Origin: Porphyromonadaceae bacterium
GTDB taxonomy: Bacteria > Bacteroidota > Bacteroidia > Bacteroidales > Tannerellaceae
Assembly (NCBI GenBank): GCA_003517945.1
Contig: DOZP01000222.1
Coordinates: 1,231 to 6,606 of the forward strand
Reading direction: 5' to 3'
DNA length: 5,376 nt
In this document: positions 1 to 5,366 of the stretch, piece by piece
Layout: each line of letters starts with the position of its first letter
Position numbering within the stretch: position 1 is the first letter of the stretch
Position numbers and translations under genes: made by a program
Notes under the pieces: model-generated
Database searches by the model: none
Told to the model about the DNA's origin: nothing
What the model saw: the letters and a program-made list of their open reading frames with translations, nothing else

Positions 1-28
1 TCAGTACTGTTAATTGTTTCATACTCAT
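1..28 (-). CDS. 5' end of a gene that leaves the window; candidate immunity gene
   Basis: An ATG lies at 28-26, directly after the TAA stop (31-29) of the preceding gene, with no base between them. The frame is open to the edge of the window and reads MSMKQLTVL. A second in-frame ATG at 22-20 would give MKQLTVL. Such abutting stop and start codons usually mean translational coupling, so the two products are probably needed together. In T6SS cassettes the gene directly after an effector commonly encodes its immunity protein, often an exported or membrane protein. The K-Q-L-T-V-L beginning would suit the start of a signal sequence, but nine codons cannot prove this. The immunity role is inference from position only; the presence of a coding start is moderately secure. 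Confidence 0.55.
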
Positions 29-955
29 TTATTCCGGCAATTTTAAATGTGGAACATTTAATTCATCACATAGCTTGTTATAGTTTTTCTGATGTGCCTC
101 CATCTTGTATTGAAGTTTTCCTCTATTGTTGACATCTCTGGTTTCTTTACTGTTATAGGCATCAATCCATTTCTTCTGTGTATCCATATAATTTTTCAAT
201 TCTATTTTAAGACGCTCCTCTTTTCCCCAATCCGTATCCATCAAAAATGAGCCAACCGAAAAGGCAGTAGATAGCCATCCGAGACCGATGCGCCCCAAAC
301 CTTTGCCGGCTAAGAAGACGAAAGAGTTTCCGATAGCATCTTCGTAATTTTCATCGTCAAGATCGACGATGATAGATACACACGAGAGGATATCCGTAAA
401 ACGGCCGACGGATTTGGGCGTGATGTCAAATTCACCAAGCACATCGAGCAGCGCACTGACGCCGCTGTTTCCCATCGCGGAATTAACGACACCCAGCGCA
501 TTCGCCAACTCGCGTTCACGATGGCCTAACAGATTGAGTTCTTTTTCTATGTAAGCAAGTGAGAGTTTTATATTCTCAACTCTTAGGTTGTCTCTTACGG
601 CATAATAGTACTCACGATTCTTTACCGGATTAGGCGTTACCTTTATGCGATAGCGCCTTTTGGTTCTTATTTCAAAGTTGCGGGAACGGTAGATCCAAAT
701 TGATACATCATTTAGTTCTCTCCATATATAATCAATTACAGCCCATCGTCTTTCGGGTGTATTTCCGGCAGCTTTTCTGCTTGCATATTCGCCCGCAAAG
801 AGTGGGCCGTTCAAGCCCATTCTTGCTTGGTATATTTTGACAAAATTGACCGGCTCTTCTATCCATTCGACATCGCCCAGACCTTCAACATAGCCGGTAT
901 AACGGGTGCCGCTTCTTAATAGTGTTATAAATGCACTGTGTGATATTCCAGACAT
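29..955 (-). CDS. Protein of unknown function in a TssD/Hcp operon; candidate T6SS effector
   Basis: I do not recognise this 308-residue protein. Its ATG at 955 lies 14 bases after the stop of the second hcp-like gene, with GGATC just before it. It has no signal peptide and no evident lipobox, which fits a cytoplasmic protein or a cargo loaded directly into a T6SS tube. Residues 68-120 are rich in Trp, Tyr and Arg (including WAVIDYIWRE and a basic RTKRRYRIK stretch). Residues 122-155 look helical and charged. Residues 207-239 form a hydrophobic, glycine-rich stretch (G209, G217, G219, G221, G224, G226, G235) that could be a hairpin-like membrane-inserting segment. Residues 241-298 are a charged, probably helical tail. 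No PAAR, VgrG, lysozyme, nuclease HxH or lipase GxSxG signature was seen. Position after two tube proteins and directly before a coupled gene suggests a toxic cargo; a structural or adaptor role is the main alternative. Confidence 0.75.
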   Translation of the reverse strand: MSGISHSAFITLLRSGTRYTGYVEGLGDVEWIEEPVNFVKIYQARMGLNGPLFAGEYASRKAAGNTPERRWAVIDYIWRELNDVSIWIYRSRNFEIRTKRRYRIKVTPNPVKNREYYYAVRDNLRVENIKLSLAYIEKELNLLGHRERELANALGVVNSAMGNSGVSALLDVLGEFDITPKSVGRFTDILSCVSIIVDLDDENYEDAIGNSFVFLAGKGLGRIGLGWLSTAFSVGSFLMDTDWGKEERLKIELKNYMDTQKKWIDAYNSKETRDVNNRGKLQYKMEAHQKNYNKLCDELNVPHLKLPE

Positions 956-969
956 GATCCGTATGTTTT

Positions 970-1368
970 TTATTGCGGCCAGTTATTATCGTGATCAAAG
1001 CCATTCATTGATATGATCTCAGGATCTATCTTCAGGGATATACAAGCGCCGGAAGAGGCGTTGACTTCAGAAATGAGTTCCGTACAGTATGCGTTTTCAA
1101 AGTTTATTTCCAATACGGTGATACCCAGGTCGGTTTCGAACACCACCTGGCCGTCTTTCCGTTTTGTAGATGTCTTGGCCCATGTATACAGGGTGTCATC
1201 GGCCGTTTGCATCAGGGTCAGGGACATGGAGCCGCCGTGGACTTCATGTTGAGGCTGTTTCTTATAATCAACAGGTTGATCGAACCGGATACTGAAATCA
1301 TCCACTTCATAGATTTTTTCGTCCAGTTTGAATTTCACTACAAGATGAGCATGAGGTAATGTATTCAT
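970..1368 (-). CDS. TssD/Hcp-like type VI secretion tube protein, second copy
   Basis: This 132-residue protein fits the Bacteroidota TssD (Hcp) family, whose members form hexameric rings that stack into the inner tube of the T6SS and can carry effectors in the lumen. Family-like marks in order are: a short N-terminal strand (HLVVKFKLDEKIYEV, about 8-22), FDQPVDYKKQP (29-39), GGSMSLTL (45-52), W63 followed by the TKRKDG turn (68-73), FENAYCTEL (90-98), and the C-terminal end GFDHDNNWPQ (123-132), matching the family's G-x-x-H-x-N-x-W-P ending. I chose the ATG at 1368 because it lies 19 bases after the upstream stop. A longer reading from 1431 would overlap the upstream gene by 44 bases and add 21 residues unlike the family N-terminus. 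It lies between the first hcp-like gene and the candidate effector, so it is the natural carrier for that protein. Family assignment is from recalled motifs, not a search. Confidence 0.85.
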   Translation of the reverse strand: MNTLPHAHLVVKFKLDEKIYEVDDFSIRFDQPVDYKKQPQHEVHGGSMSLTLMQTADDTLYTWAKTSTKRKDGQVVFETDLGITVLEINFENAYCTELISEVNASSGACISLKIDPEIISMNGFDHDNNWPQ

Positions 1369-1387
1369 AGTTAATGAGTTTTTAGAG

Positions 1388-1810
1388 TTATTGAGTCCAT
1401 TCGTTGCTAAAAGTAACTCCGCTTCCGACAACTAATTCTTCTGCGGCGATGGTCAGGCTTGTGGTGGTATAGCTGCTTCCCTTTTGTGTATAGTTTACCG
1501 CGAAATTGACGCAGGCGGCATTCTTGAAAATGATTTTTTCCAACGGAATATTTTCTTCGTTGACGGATACAATCGCTCCGTTCATGTATTTTCTCGGATG
1601 CAGGGCCCATTCGATCACAGGATCGGGGGGAACCTGTGTAAGCGTCAACTGTATAAAGCCACCGTAAACCCTTGTCGTTACTTTTCCTTTCTGATCTATT
1701 TCCTGTTTGAAGAAATGCCTGTAGTTATAAACTTCATACCCTCCCCTTATCAGGTTTGCTATGTCCGGATCGCTATCTCCCAACATTAAAAAACTTCTGT
1801 GTGAAAACAT
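1388..1810 (-). CDS. TssD/Hcp-like type VI secretion tube protein, first copy
   Basis: This 140-residue protein is the first gene of the minus-strand operon. It shares the layout of the TssD (Hcp) family: an N-terminal strand region with GGYEVYNY (23-30), KQEIDQKGKVTTRVYGG (35-51) resembling the family's xDxKGxPxxxxxGG segment, a strand IQLTLTQV (53-60), E67-W68, FKNAAC (95-100) and the ending VVGSGVTFSNEWTQ (127-140), which parallels the usual VGG-x-x-H-x-N-x-W end with the His replaced. It differs greatly from the second copy next door, so the pair is not a recent duplication; the two may form mixed rings, or cap and tube rings, or carry different cargo. The ATG at 1810 follows an A-rich leader without a nearby Shine-Dalgarno site, as usual in Bacteroidota, and is served by the promoter at 1870-1900 with a leader of roughly 55 bases. 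Confidence 0.8.
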   Translation of the reverse strand: MFSHRSFLMLGDSDPDIANLIRGGYEVYNYRHFFKQEIDQKGKVTTRVYGGFIQLTLTQVPPDPVIEWALHPRKYMNGAIVSVNEENIPLEKIIFKNAACVNFAVNYTQKGSSYTTTSLTIAAEELVVGSGVTFSNEWTQ

Positions 1811-1869
1811 ATCTTTACTGTTTAATAATTAATTTTTTATTATTTTCCTCCCATATTATAATTTGACGA

Positions 1870-1900
1870 CAAATATAATCGCATTTGTTTTTATTTCAAA
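1870..1900 (-). promoter_or_regulatory. Bacteroides-type promoter of the hcp-effector operon
   Basis: Read on the minus strand, TTTG (1900-1897) is followed by exactly 19 bases and then TATATTTG (1877-1870). This matches the known Bacteroides -33 TTTG and -7 TAnnTTTG elements at their usual spacing. Transcription should start about five to seven bases further on, near 1863-1865, giving a leader of about 55 bases before the ATG at 1810. A GGGAGG (1852-1847) lies at the beginning of this leader, about 37 bases before the ATG, too far to act as its ribosome site. No other good promoter was seen between the genes of the operon, so it probably drives all four. Confidence 0.8.
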
Positions 1901-2023
1901 ATTTTTGCATAAAAAAATGCTGCGCATGGAAACAGTTAAAAGAAAAACAGCATGATGCCGGCCCGACACCTCCGCAGACGCTTTACGATTTTAGATATAG
2001 CCGTCCGTACAAATTCGATGGAT

Positions 2024-2039
2024 TTTCAAATCTTTGAAA
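2024..2039. repeat. Short perfect inverted repeat, possible operator
   Basis: TTTCAAA (2024-2030) and TTTGAAA (2033-2039) form a perfect inverted repeat with a two-base spacer. It lies between the two divergent promoters, about 45 bases before the rlmD -33 box. The symmetry and the short spacer suit a dimeric DNA-binding protein, but in AT-rich intergenic DNA such a repeat could be chance. Confidence 0.3.
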
Positions 2040-2057
2040 GAAAAGTATATTGCTGTT

Positions 2058-2085
2058 GCGGTTCAATAAAACCGGCTGTTTTTTT
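2058..2085 (+). terminator. Hairpin with T-tract, possible intrinsic terminator
   Basis: GCGGTT (2058-2063) can pair with AACCGGC (2070-2076) if one G is bulged, with a six-base loop. It is followed by TG and then seven T (2079-2085). This looks like a modest Rho-independent terminator reading rightward. The nearest gene to the left is transcribed away from it, so there is no evident gene to terminate. It may end a small plus-strand transcript, shield rlmD from read-through, or be chance; the T-tract also supplies the -33 box of the rlmD promoter. Confidence 0.35.
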
Positions 2086-2113
2086 GTATTCCTCCCGGCT
2101 TACATTACCTTTG
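2083..2113 (+). promoter_or_regulatory. Bacteroides-type promoter of rlmD
   Basis: TTTG (2083-2086), a 19-base spacer and TACCTTTG (2106-2113) match the Bacteroides -33/-7 promoter pattern with ideal spacing. Transcription should begin near 2118-2120, so the leader before the TTG start at 2141 is only about 20 bases. This placement puts the ATG at 2118 at or before the first transcribed base, which argues that the TTG, not that ATG, is used. The same promoter probably also serves the transglycosylase gene downstream. Confidence 0.7.
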
Positions 2114-2117
2114 TCTC

Positions 2118-2163
2118 ATGAATCATAAAAACAAGCTGTTTTGAAACATAAAAAGAAACCATT
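2118..2163 (+). repeat. Imperfect 23-base tandem repeat across the rlmD start
   Basis: Bases 2118-2140 and 2141-2163 align without gaps at 17 of 23 positions. The first unit begins with ATG and reads MNHKNKLF before a TGA (2142-2144); the second begins with TTG and is the true beginning of rlmD (MKHKKKPL). Because 23 is not a multiple of three, the units are in different frames, and the stop of the first overlaps the start of the second in TTGA. Low complexity (many A) may account for part of the similarity. Confidence 0.45.
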
Positions 2164-3550
2164 ACCGGTACTGGAAAAAGTAGAAATAACAGACGTGGCG
2201 GCCGAAGGGAAAGCGTTGGCTAAAGTGAACGAGATGGTTGTATTCGTCCCCTGGGTGGCTCCCGGGGATATTGTAGATATACAACTTACACGCAAAAAAA
2301 ACAGTTATGCCGAAGGCCGCGCTGTCAGGTTCCACAAATATGCTGCGGAACGCGCGGAACCCTTTTGCGAACATTTTTCTGTTTGCGGAGGATGTAAATG
2401 GCAACATATCCCCTATGAGGCGCAGCTCCGGTACAAACAACAGCAGGTTACCGATCACCTGACACGGATCGGAAAAGTTGACATCGGAGAACTTTTCCCG
2501 ATAACAGGTTCCGAACGGACTGTTTTTTACAGAAACAAACTGGAATTTACCTTTTCCAACAAACGCTGGCTTACCACCGAAGAACTGGATACGAAAACAG
2601 AAGACACCATAACCGACGGAGCGGGATTTCACATTCCGGGTAAATTCGACAAAGTGCTGGACATCAGAAAATGCTGGCTGCAGGATGATATCTCTAACCG
2701 TATACGCCTGTTTATAAAACAATTTTGCATTACCCGCCAATATTCCTTTTTTGACCTTCGCGCACAAACGGGATTTATACGGACACTGATTATCCGGACA
2801 TCTTCTACCGGCGAAGTGATGATTATCGTTGTCTTTTTTGAAGATGACAAGGAAAAACGCGAGCAATTGCTGAACGCCGTCAAAGATCACTTTCCGGAAA
2901 TCACTTCGTTGATGTATGTGATTAACGGGAAATGTAATGATACGATAAGCGACCTGGATGTCCATACTTTTCACGGAAAAGATCATCTGATTGAAAAAAT
3001 GGAAGACCTGCAGTTCAAAATAGGCCCGAAATCATTTTACCAGACAAACAGTCAGCAGGCTTACCGGCTCTATTCCATCGCCCGCGAATTTGCGGGGCTG
3101 ACCGGAAGCGAAACCGTATACGATTTATATACCGGAACAGGCACCATTGCTAATTTTATCGCGAAGAAAGCCGGAAAGGTCATCGGCATCGAATACATTC
3201 CGGAAGCTATTGAAGACGCAAAAATAAATGCGAAGCTCAACAAGCTGGACAATACCTTCTTTTTTGCGGGTGACATGAAAGATCTTCTGACACCCGCGTT
3301 CATCGCGACACATGGAAAACCGGACGTGATCATAACCGACCCTCCACGCGCCGGTATGCACGATGACGTGATAAACACCATCCTTACTTCCGCACCGGAA
3401 CGGATTGTTTATGTCAGTTGCAATCCTGCCACACAAGCCCGGGATCTGAACCTGCTAAGCGTAAAATACCATGTATCCGGGGTGCAGCCGGTAGATATGT
3501 TTCCACATACGCACCATGTCGAAAATATCGTCTTGCTGGTATTAAAGTAA
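2141..3550 (+). CDS. rlmD: 23S rRNA (uracil-C5)-methyltransferase, RlmD type
   Basis: A SAM-dependent enzyme that methylates carbon 5 of a uracil in 23S rRNA (U1939 in E. coli numbering), acting in the cytoplasm during ribosome assembly. The 469 residues show the full RlmD/RumA layout: an N-terminal TRAM RNA-binding domain (about 10-65, with EGKALAK and PGD), the iron-sulfur cysteines C76, C82, C85 and C178, the FYQTN motif (299-303), the SAM-binding DLYTGTGT (328-335) and E351, DPPRAG (400-405), the nucleophile C427 in SCNP, and the general base E461 in HHVEN. All key residues are present. TrmA is less likely because it lacks TRAM and the cluster. Some relatives (RlmCD) also methylate U747, which cannot be excluded. 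The start is TTG at 2141, since the TRAM domain begins at once and no in-frame ATG precedes it. The stop is nine bases from the next gene. Confidence 0.93.
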   Translation: MKHKKKPLPVLEKVEITDVAAEGKALAKVNEMVVFVPWVAPGDIVDIQLTRKKNSYAEGRAVRFHKYAAERAEPFCEHFSVCGGCKWQHIPYEAQLRYKQQQVTDHLTRIGKVDIGELFPITGSERTVFYRNKLEFTFSNKRWLTTEELDTKTEDTITDGAGFHIPGKFDKVLDIRKCWLQDDISNRIRLFIKQFCITRQYSFFDLRAQTGFIRTLIIRTSSTGEVMIIVVFFEDDKEKREQLLNAVKDHFPEITSLMYVINGKCNDTISDLDVHTFHGKDHLIEKMEDLQFKIGPKSFYQTNSQQAYRLYSIAREFAGLTGSETVYDLYTGTGTIANFIAKKAGKVIGIEYIPEAIEDAKINAKLNKLDNTFFFAGDMKDLLTPAFIATHGKPDVIITDPPRAGMHDDVINTILTSAPERIVYVSCNPATQARDLNLLSVKYHVSGVQPVDMFPHTHHVENIVLLVLK

Positions 3551-3559
3551 AGGCAATGC

Positions 3560-4963
3560 ATGAATGAGACCGGAAGAAAAAGAGCCGCTTTATGGTTGAT
3601 GAACGTATTATTGATAATACTTTCCGCCTGTAATCTTTCCAAAAAGAAAGAGCCGGACCGGATAGCCGTTGACCTTCCGCAACTAAAAGAAAAAAAGGAA
3701 ATTACGGCTGTCACCCTGAACACCTCCACGTCTTACTTTATCTACAAGATGCAACAAATGGGTTATGAATATGACCTGATGGAAGATTTCGCAAATTCGC
3801 AGGATCTGAAACTGAATATAAAAATAGCCGAAAACATCACCCGCCTGGAAGATATGCTTCAGGCAGGTGAAGCCGATATCGTTGCCTATCCGGTACAGAT
3901 GGATAATACGATGAAAAATAAATACCTGTTTTGCGGAGTGGAACAGCAAAACCATTTAGTCATCGTACAACGGGCGAACAGGGGAGATACGATCTTAAAC
4001 GACGTCACACAACTGATCGGGAAAGAAGTTTGGGTAAAAAAAGAATCCCGGTACCACGAACGTCTTAAAAGCCTCAATGAAGAGCTTGGCGGGGGTATTA
4101 TCATCCGGAATATCGAACGGGATACCATCACGACCGAAGACCTTATTGAAATGGTTTCACTTGGAGAAATACGATATACCGTAAGTGAAAATAATCTGGC
4201 CCGGCTCAACCGGACTTACTACCGGAACATCCATATCAATTTGTCCATCAGTTTTCCGCAACGGGCTTCCTGGATTGTACGTAAAGACGCCCCCGCACTG
4301 GCGCAAGCCGTAAACGAATGGGCGGCAAATATCTCAAAAGGGCAGACATTAAGGGCGGCCATCAAACGCTATTTTGAACAATCCAAAGATGAAGACCTCT
4401 CCACAGAAGGACTGATTATTAAAAAAGGAGATATCTCGCCTTACGACGACCTGTTCAAAAAATATGCAGCAGAGCTGGGATGGGAGTGGCAATTACTTGC
4501 ATCCATCGCCTTTCAGGAATCCCGGTTTCATAACCACCTGGAATCGTGGGCGGGAGCCAAAGGATTAATGGGTATCATGCCACGGACGGCGCGAAGCATG
4601 GGATTCTCACCCGATAGCCTTGTCCATCCTGAAACCGCCATCAAAGCAGGCGTAAAATGCCTCCTCTCTTTCAGGGACTATTTTTCAAACATAGCAGATC
4701 CGGAAGAAAAAATTAAATTTACATTGGCCACATATAACGCGGGCAACGGACATATCGCCGACGCCCGGAAACTGACATCGAAACATGGTGGAAATCCTGA
4801 TAGCTGGGATGGGAATGTCGCCGAATACATCCGGCTTAAAAGCGAACCTGAATACTATAACGACCCGGTTTGTAAACACGGATATCTGCGTGGTACAGAA
4901 ACATTCAAGTACGTAAGAGAGGTCCTTTCAAGGTATAGATTTTATAAATCAAAGTCGGATTAA
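3560..4963 (+). CDS. Membrane-bound lytic transglycosylase, MltF-like lipoprotein
   Basis: A 467-residue enzyme that cleaves peptidoglycan between MurNAc and GlcNAc, forming 1,6-anhydro ends, probably while tethered to a membrane facing the periplasm. The N-terminus has a basic start (RKR, 6-8), a hydrophobic core and the lipobox LSAC with the lipidated C24. The following residues are NLSKKK, not the acidic run that sends Bacteroidota lipoproteins to the cell surface. Residues 47-275 resemble a family 3 solute-binding domain (EADIVAYPVQ at 104-113). Residues 294-440 are the SLT domain, with the catalytic E320 in AFQESRF, GLMGIMPRTA (335-344) and TYNAGNGHI (391-399). This order is that of E. 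coli MltF. The ATG at 3560 follows AAAGG (3549-3553) at good distance; the rlmD stop is nine bases upstream, so the two are probably cotranscribed. The stop overlaps that of the convergent small gene. Confidence 0.92.
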   Translation: MNETGRKRAALWLMNVLLIILSACNLSKKKEPDRIAVDLPQLKEKKEITAVTLNTSTSYFIYKMQQMGYEYDLMEDFANSQDLKLNIKIAENITRLEDMLQAGEADIVAYPVQMDNTMKNKYLFCGVEQQNHLVIVQRANRGDTILNDVTQLIGKEVWVKKESRYHERLKSLNEELGGGIIIRNIERDTITTEDLIEMVSLGEIRYTVSENNLARLNRTYYRNIHINLSISFPQRASWIVRKDAPALAQAVNEWAANISKGQTLRAAIKRYFEQSKDEDLSTEGLIIKKGDISPYDDLFKKYAAELGWEWQLLASIAFQESRFHNHLESWAGAKGLMGIMPRTARSMGFSPDSLVHPETAIKAGVKCLLSFRDYFSNIADPEEKIKFTLATYNAGNGHIADARKLTSKHGGNPDSWDGNVAEYIRLKSEPEYYNDPVCKHGYLRGTETFKYVREVLSRYRFYKSKSD

Positions 4964-5208
4964 TACCCGAACGGAATCTTTATGTCTTCATCTGCCGCAT
5001 TCGGACTCCATCTGTCCGTTTTATTATTCATGACAGAATAGGTATATATATAAGAACCTAACGTATCTTTCGCCATATATGATGTATCGGGAGAAACATC
5101 TTCATAGATATAATTCAATTCATCTACCACCGAAAGGCTCGGTTCATTGTCGAAAAACAATGAATAACATAAGACAATCGCAAAAAAAGTAAATAACAGT
5201 TGTTTCAT
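4960..5208 (-). CDS. Small exported protein of unknown function, 82 residues
   Basis: I do not recognise this protein. Residues 1-19 (K2 followed by a Leu/Phe/Ile-rich run) look like a Sec signal peptide or a single N-terminal membrane anchor. C14 is preceded by IVL, which is not a proper lipobox because the position before Cys is Leu. The rest (20-82) is acidic, polar and rich in Tyr, Asp and Ser, ending in IPFGY, with no recognised motif. The ATG at 5208 follows an A/T-rich leader without a Shine-Dalgarno site; a TAAGTTTA (5235-5228) is close to the Bacteroides -7 box, but no TTTG lies at the right distance. The gene faces the transglycosylase and overlaps it by three bases at the stop codons. 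A real gene is likely given the secretion signal at the proper end; a function cannot be assigned. Confidence 0.6.
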   Translation of the reverse strand: MKQLLFTFFAIVLCYSLFFDNEPSLSVVDELNYIYEDVSPDTSYMAKDTLGSYIYTYSVMNNKTDRWSPNAADEDIKIPFGY

Positions 5209-5306
5209 TTTTACAATAAAATTTGTTTAAACTTACTGGAACTCATTCGGAACAGCATTATCAAATACGCACAATGGCAGTTTCATAACTTGTCGTTCAT
5301 GTTTAT

Positions 5307-5343
5307 ATATGATGCAACTTTATAGTAAAACGTTGCATGATAT
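5307..5343. repeat. Long inverted repeat, hairpin or operator
   Basis: Two 12-base arms, 5307-5318 and 5332-5343, are inverted repeats of each other with one mismatch; the inner seven pairs (ATGCAAC and GTTGCAT) are perfect. The 13-base centre itself contains TTTA-TAG-TAAA, so the whole can fold as one hairpin with a small bulge. Neither strand shows a run of T directly after it, so it is not a plain intrinsic terminator. It lies about 100 bases before the small exported-protein gene and could be a protein-binding site, a structured leader or part of an element continuing beyond the window. Confidence 0.5.
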
Positions 5344-5348
5344 GAAAA

Positions 5349-5366
5349 TATTGTATTACTACAATA
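5349..5366. repeat. Perfect 7-base inverted repeat
   Basis: TATTGTA (5349-5355) and TACAATA (5360-5366) are perfect inverted repeats around TTAC, five bases after the larger inverted repeat. On the minus strand the arm is followed by TTTTC, so it could weakly terminate a minus-strand gene lying beyond the right edge; the stem is purely AT-rich apart from one G-C pair, which makes this a poor terminator. A binding site is the other possibility. Confidence 0.35.

Noticed and set aside
1013..1252. Plus-strand open frame opposite the second hcp-like gene.
   Set aside because: Overlaps a gene with clear family motifs; its protein has no recognisable feature.
1369..1431. A longer start for the second hcp-like gene, adding 21 residues.
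   Set aside because: It would overlap the upstream gene by 44 bases, and the extra residues do not fit the short N-terminus of the family; the ATG at 1368 gives normal spacing and length.
1847..1852. GGGAGG on the minus strand as a Shine-Dalgarno site for the first hcp-like gene.
   Set aside because: It lies about 37 bases before the ATG, and no start codon follows it at a usable distance.
1907..1953. Inverted repeats GCAT/ATGC (1907-1920) and ATGCTG/CAGCAT (1917-1922 with 1948-1953), the latter with a T-run on the minus strand.
   Set aside because: The arms are short, and the second pair has a 25-base loop; it also sits upstream of the hcp promoter where no minus-strand gene ends.
2162..2986. 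A long open frame (274 codons) on the minus strand inside rlmD.
   Set aside because: It lies entirely opposite a gene with all catalytic motifs intact, has no recognised domain or promoter, and is a mirror of rlmD codon use.
3556..3567. ATG at 3556 just before the transglycosylase start.
   Set aside because: It is out of frame and closes after three codons (ATG CAT GAA TGA).
3409..3729. Minus-strand open frame spanning the rlmD-transglycosylase junction.
   Set aside because: It covers the well-supported end of rlmD and the lipoprotein signal of the next gene, and shows no promoter or domain.
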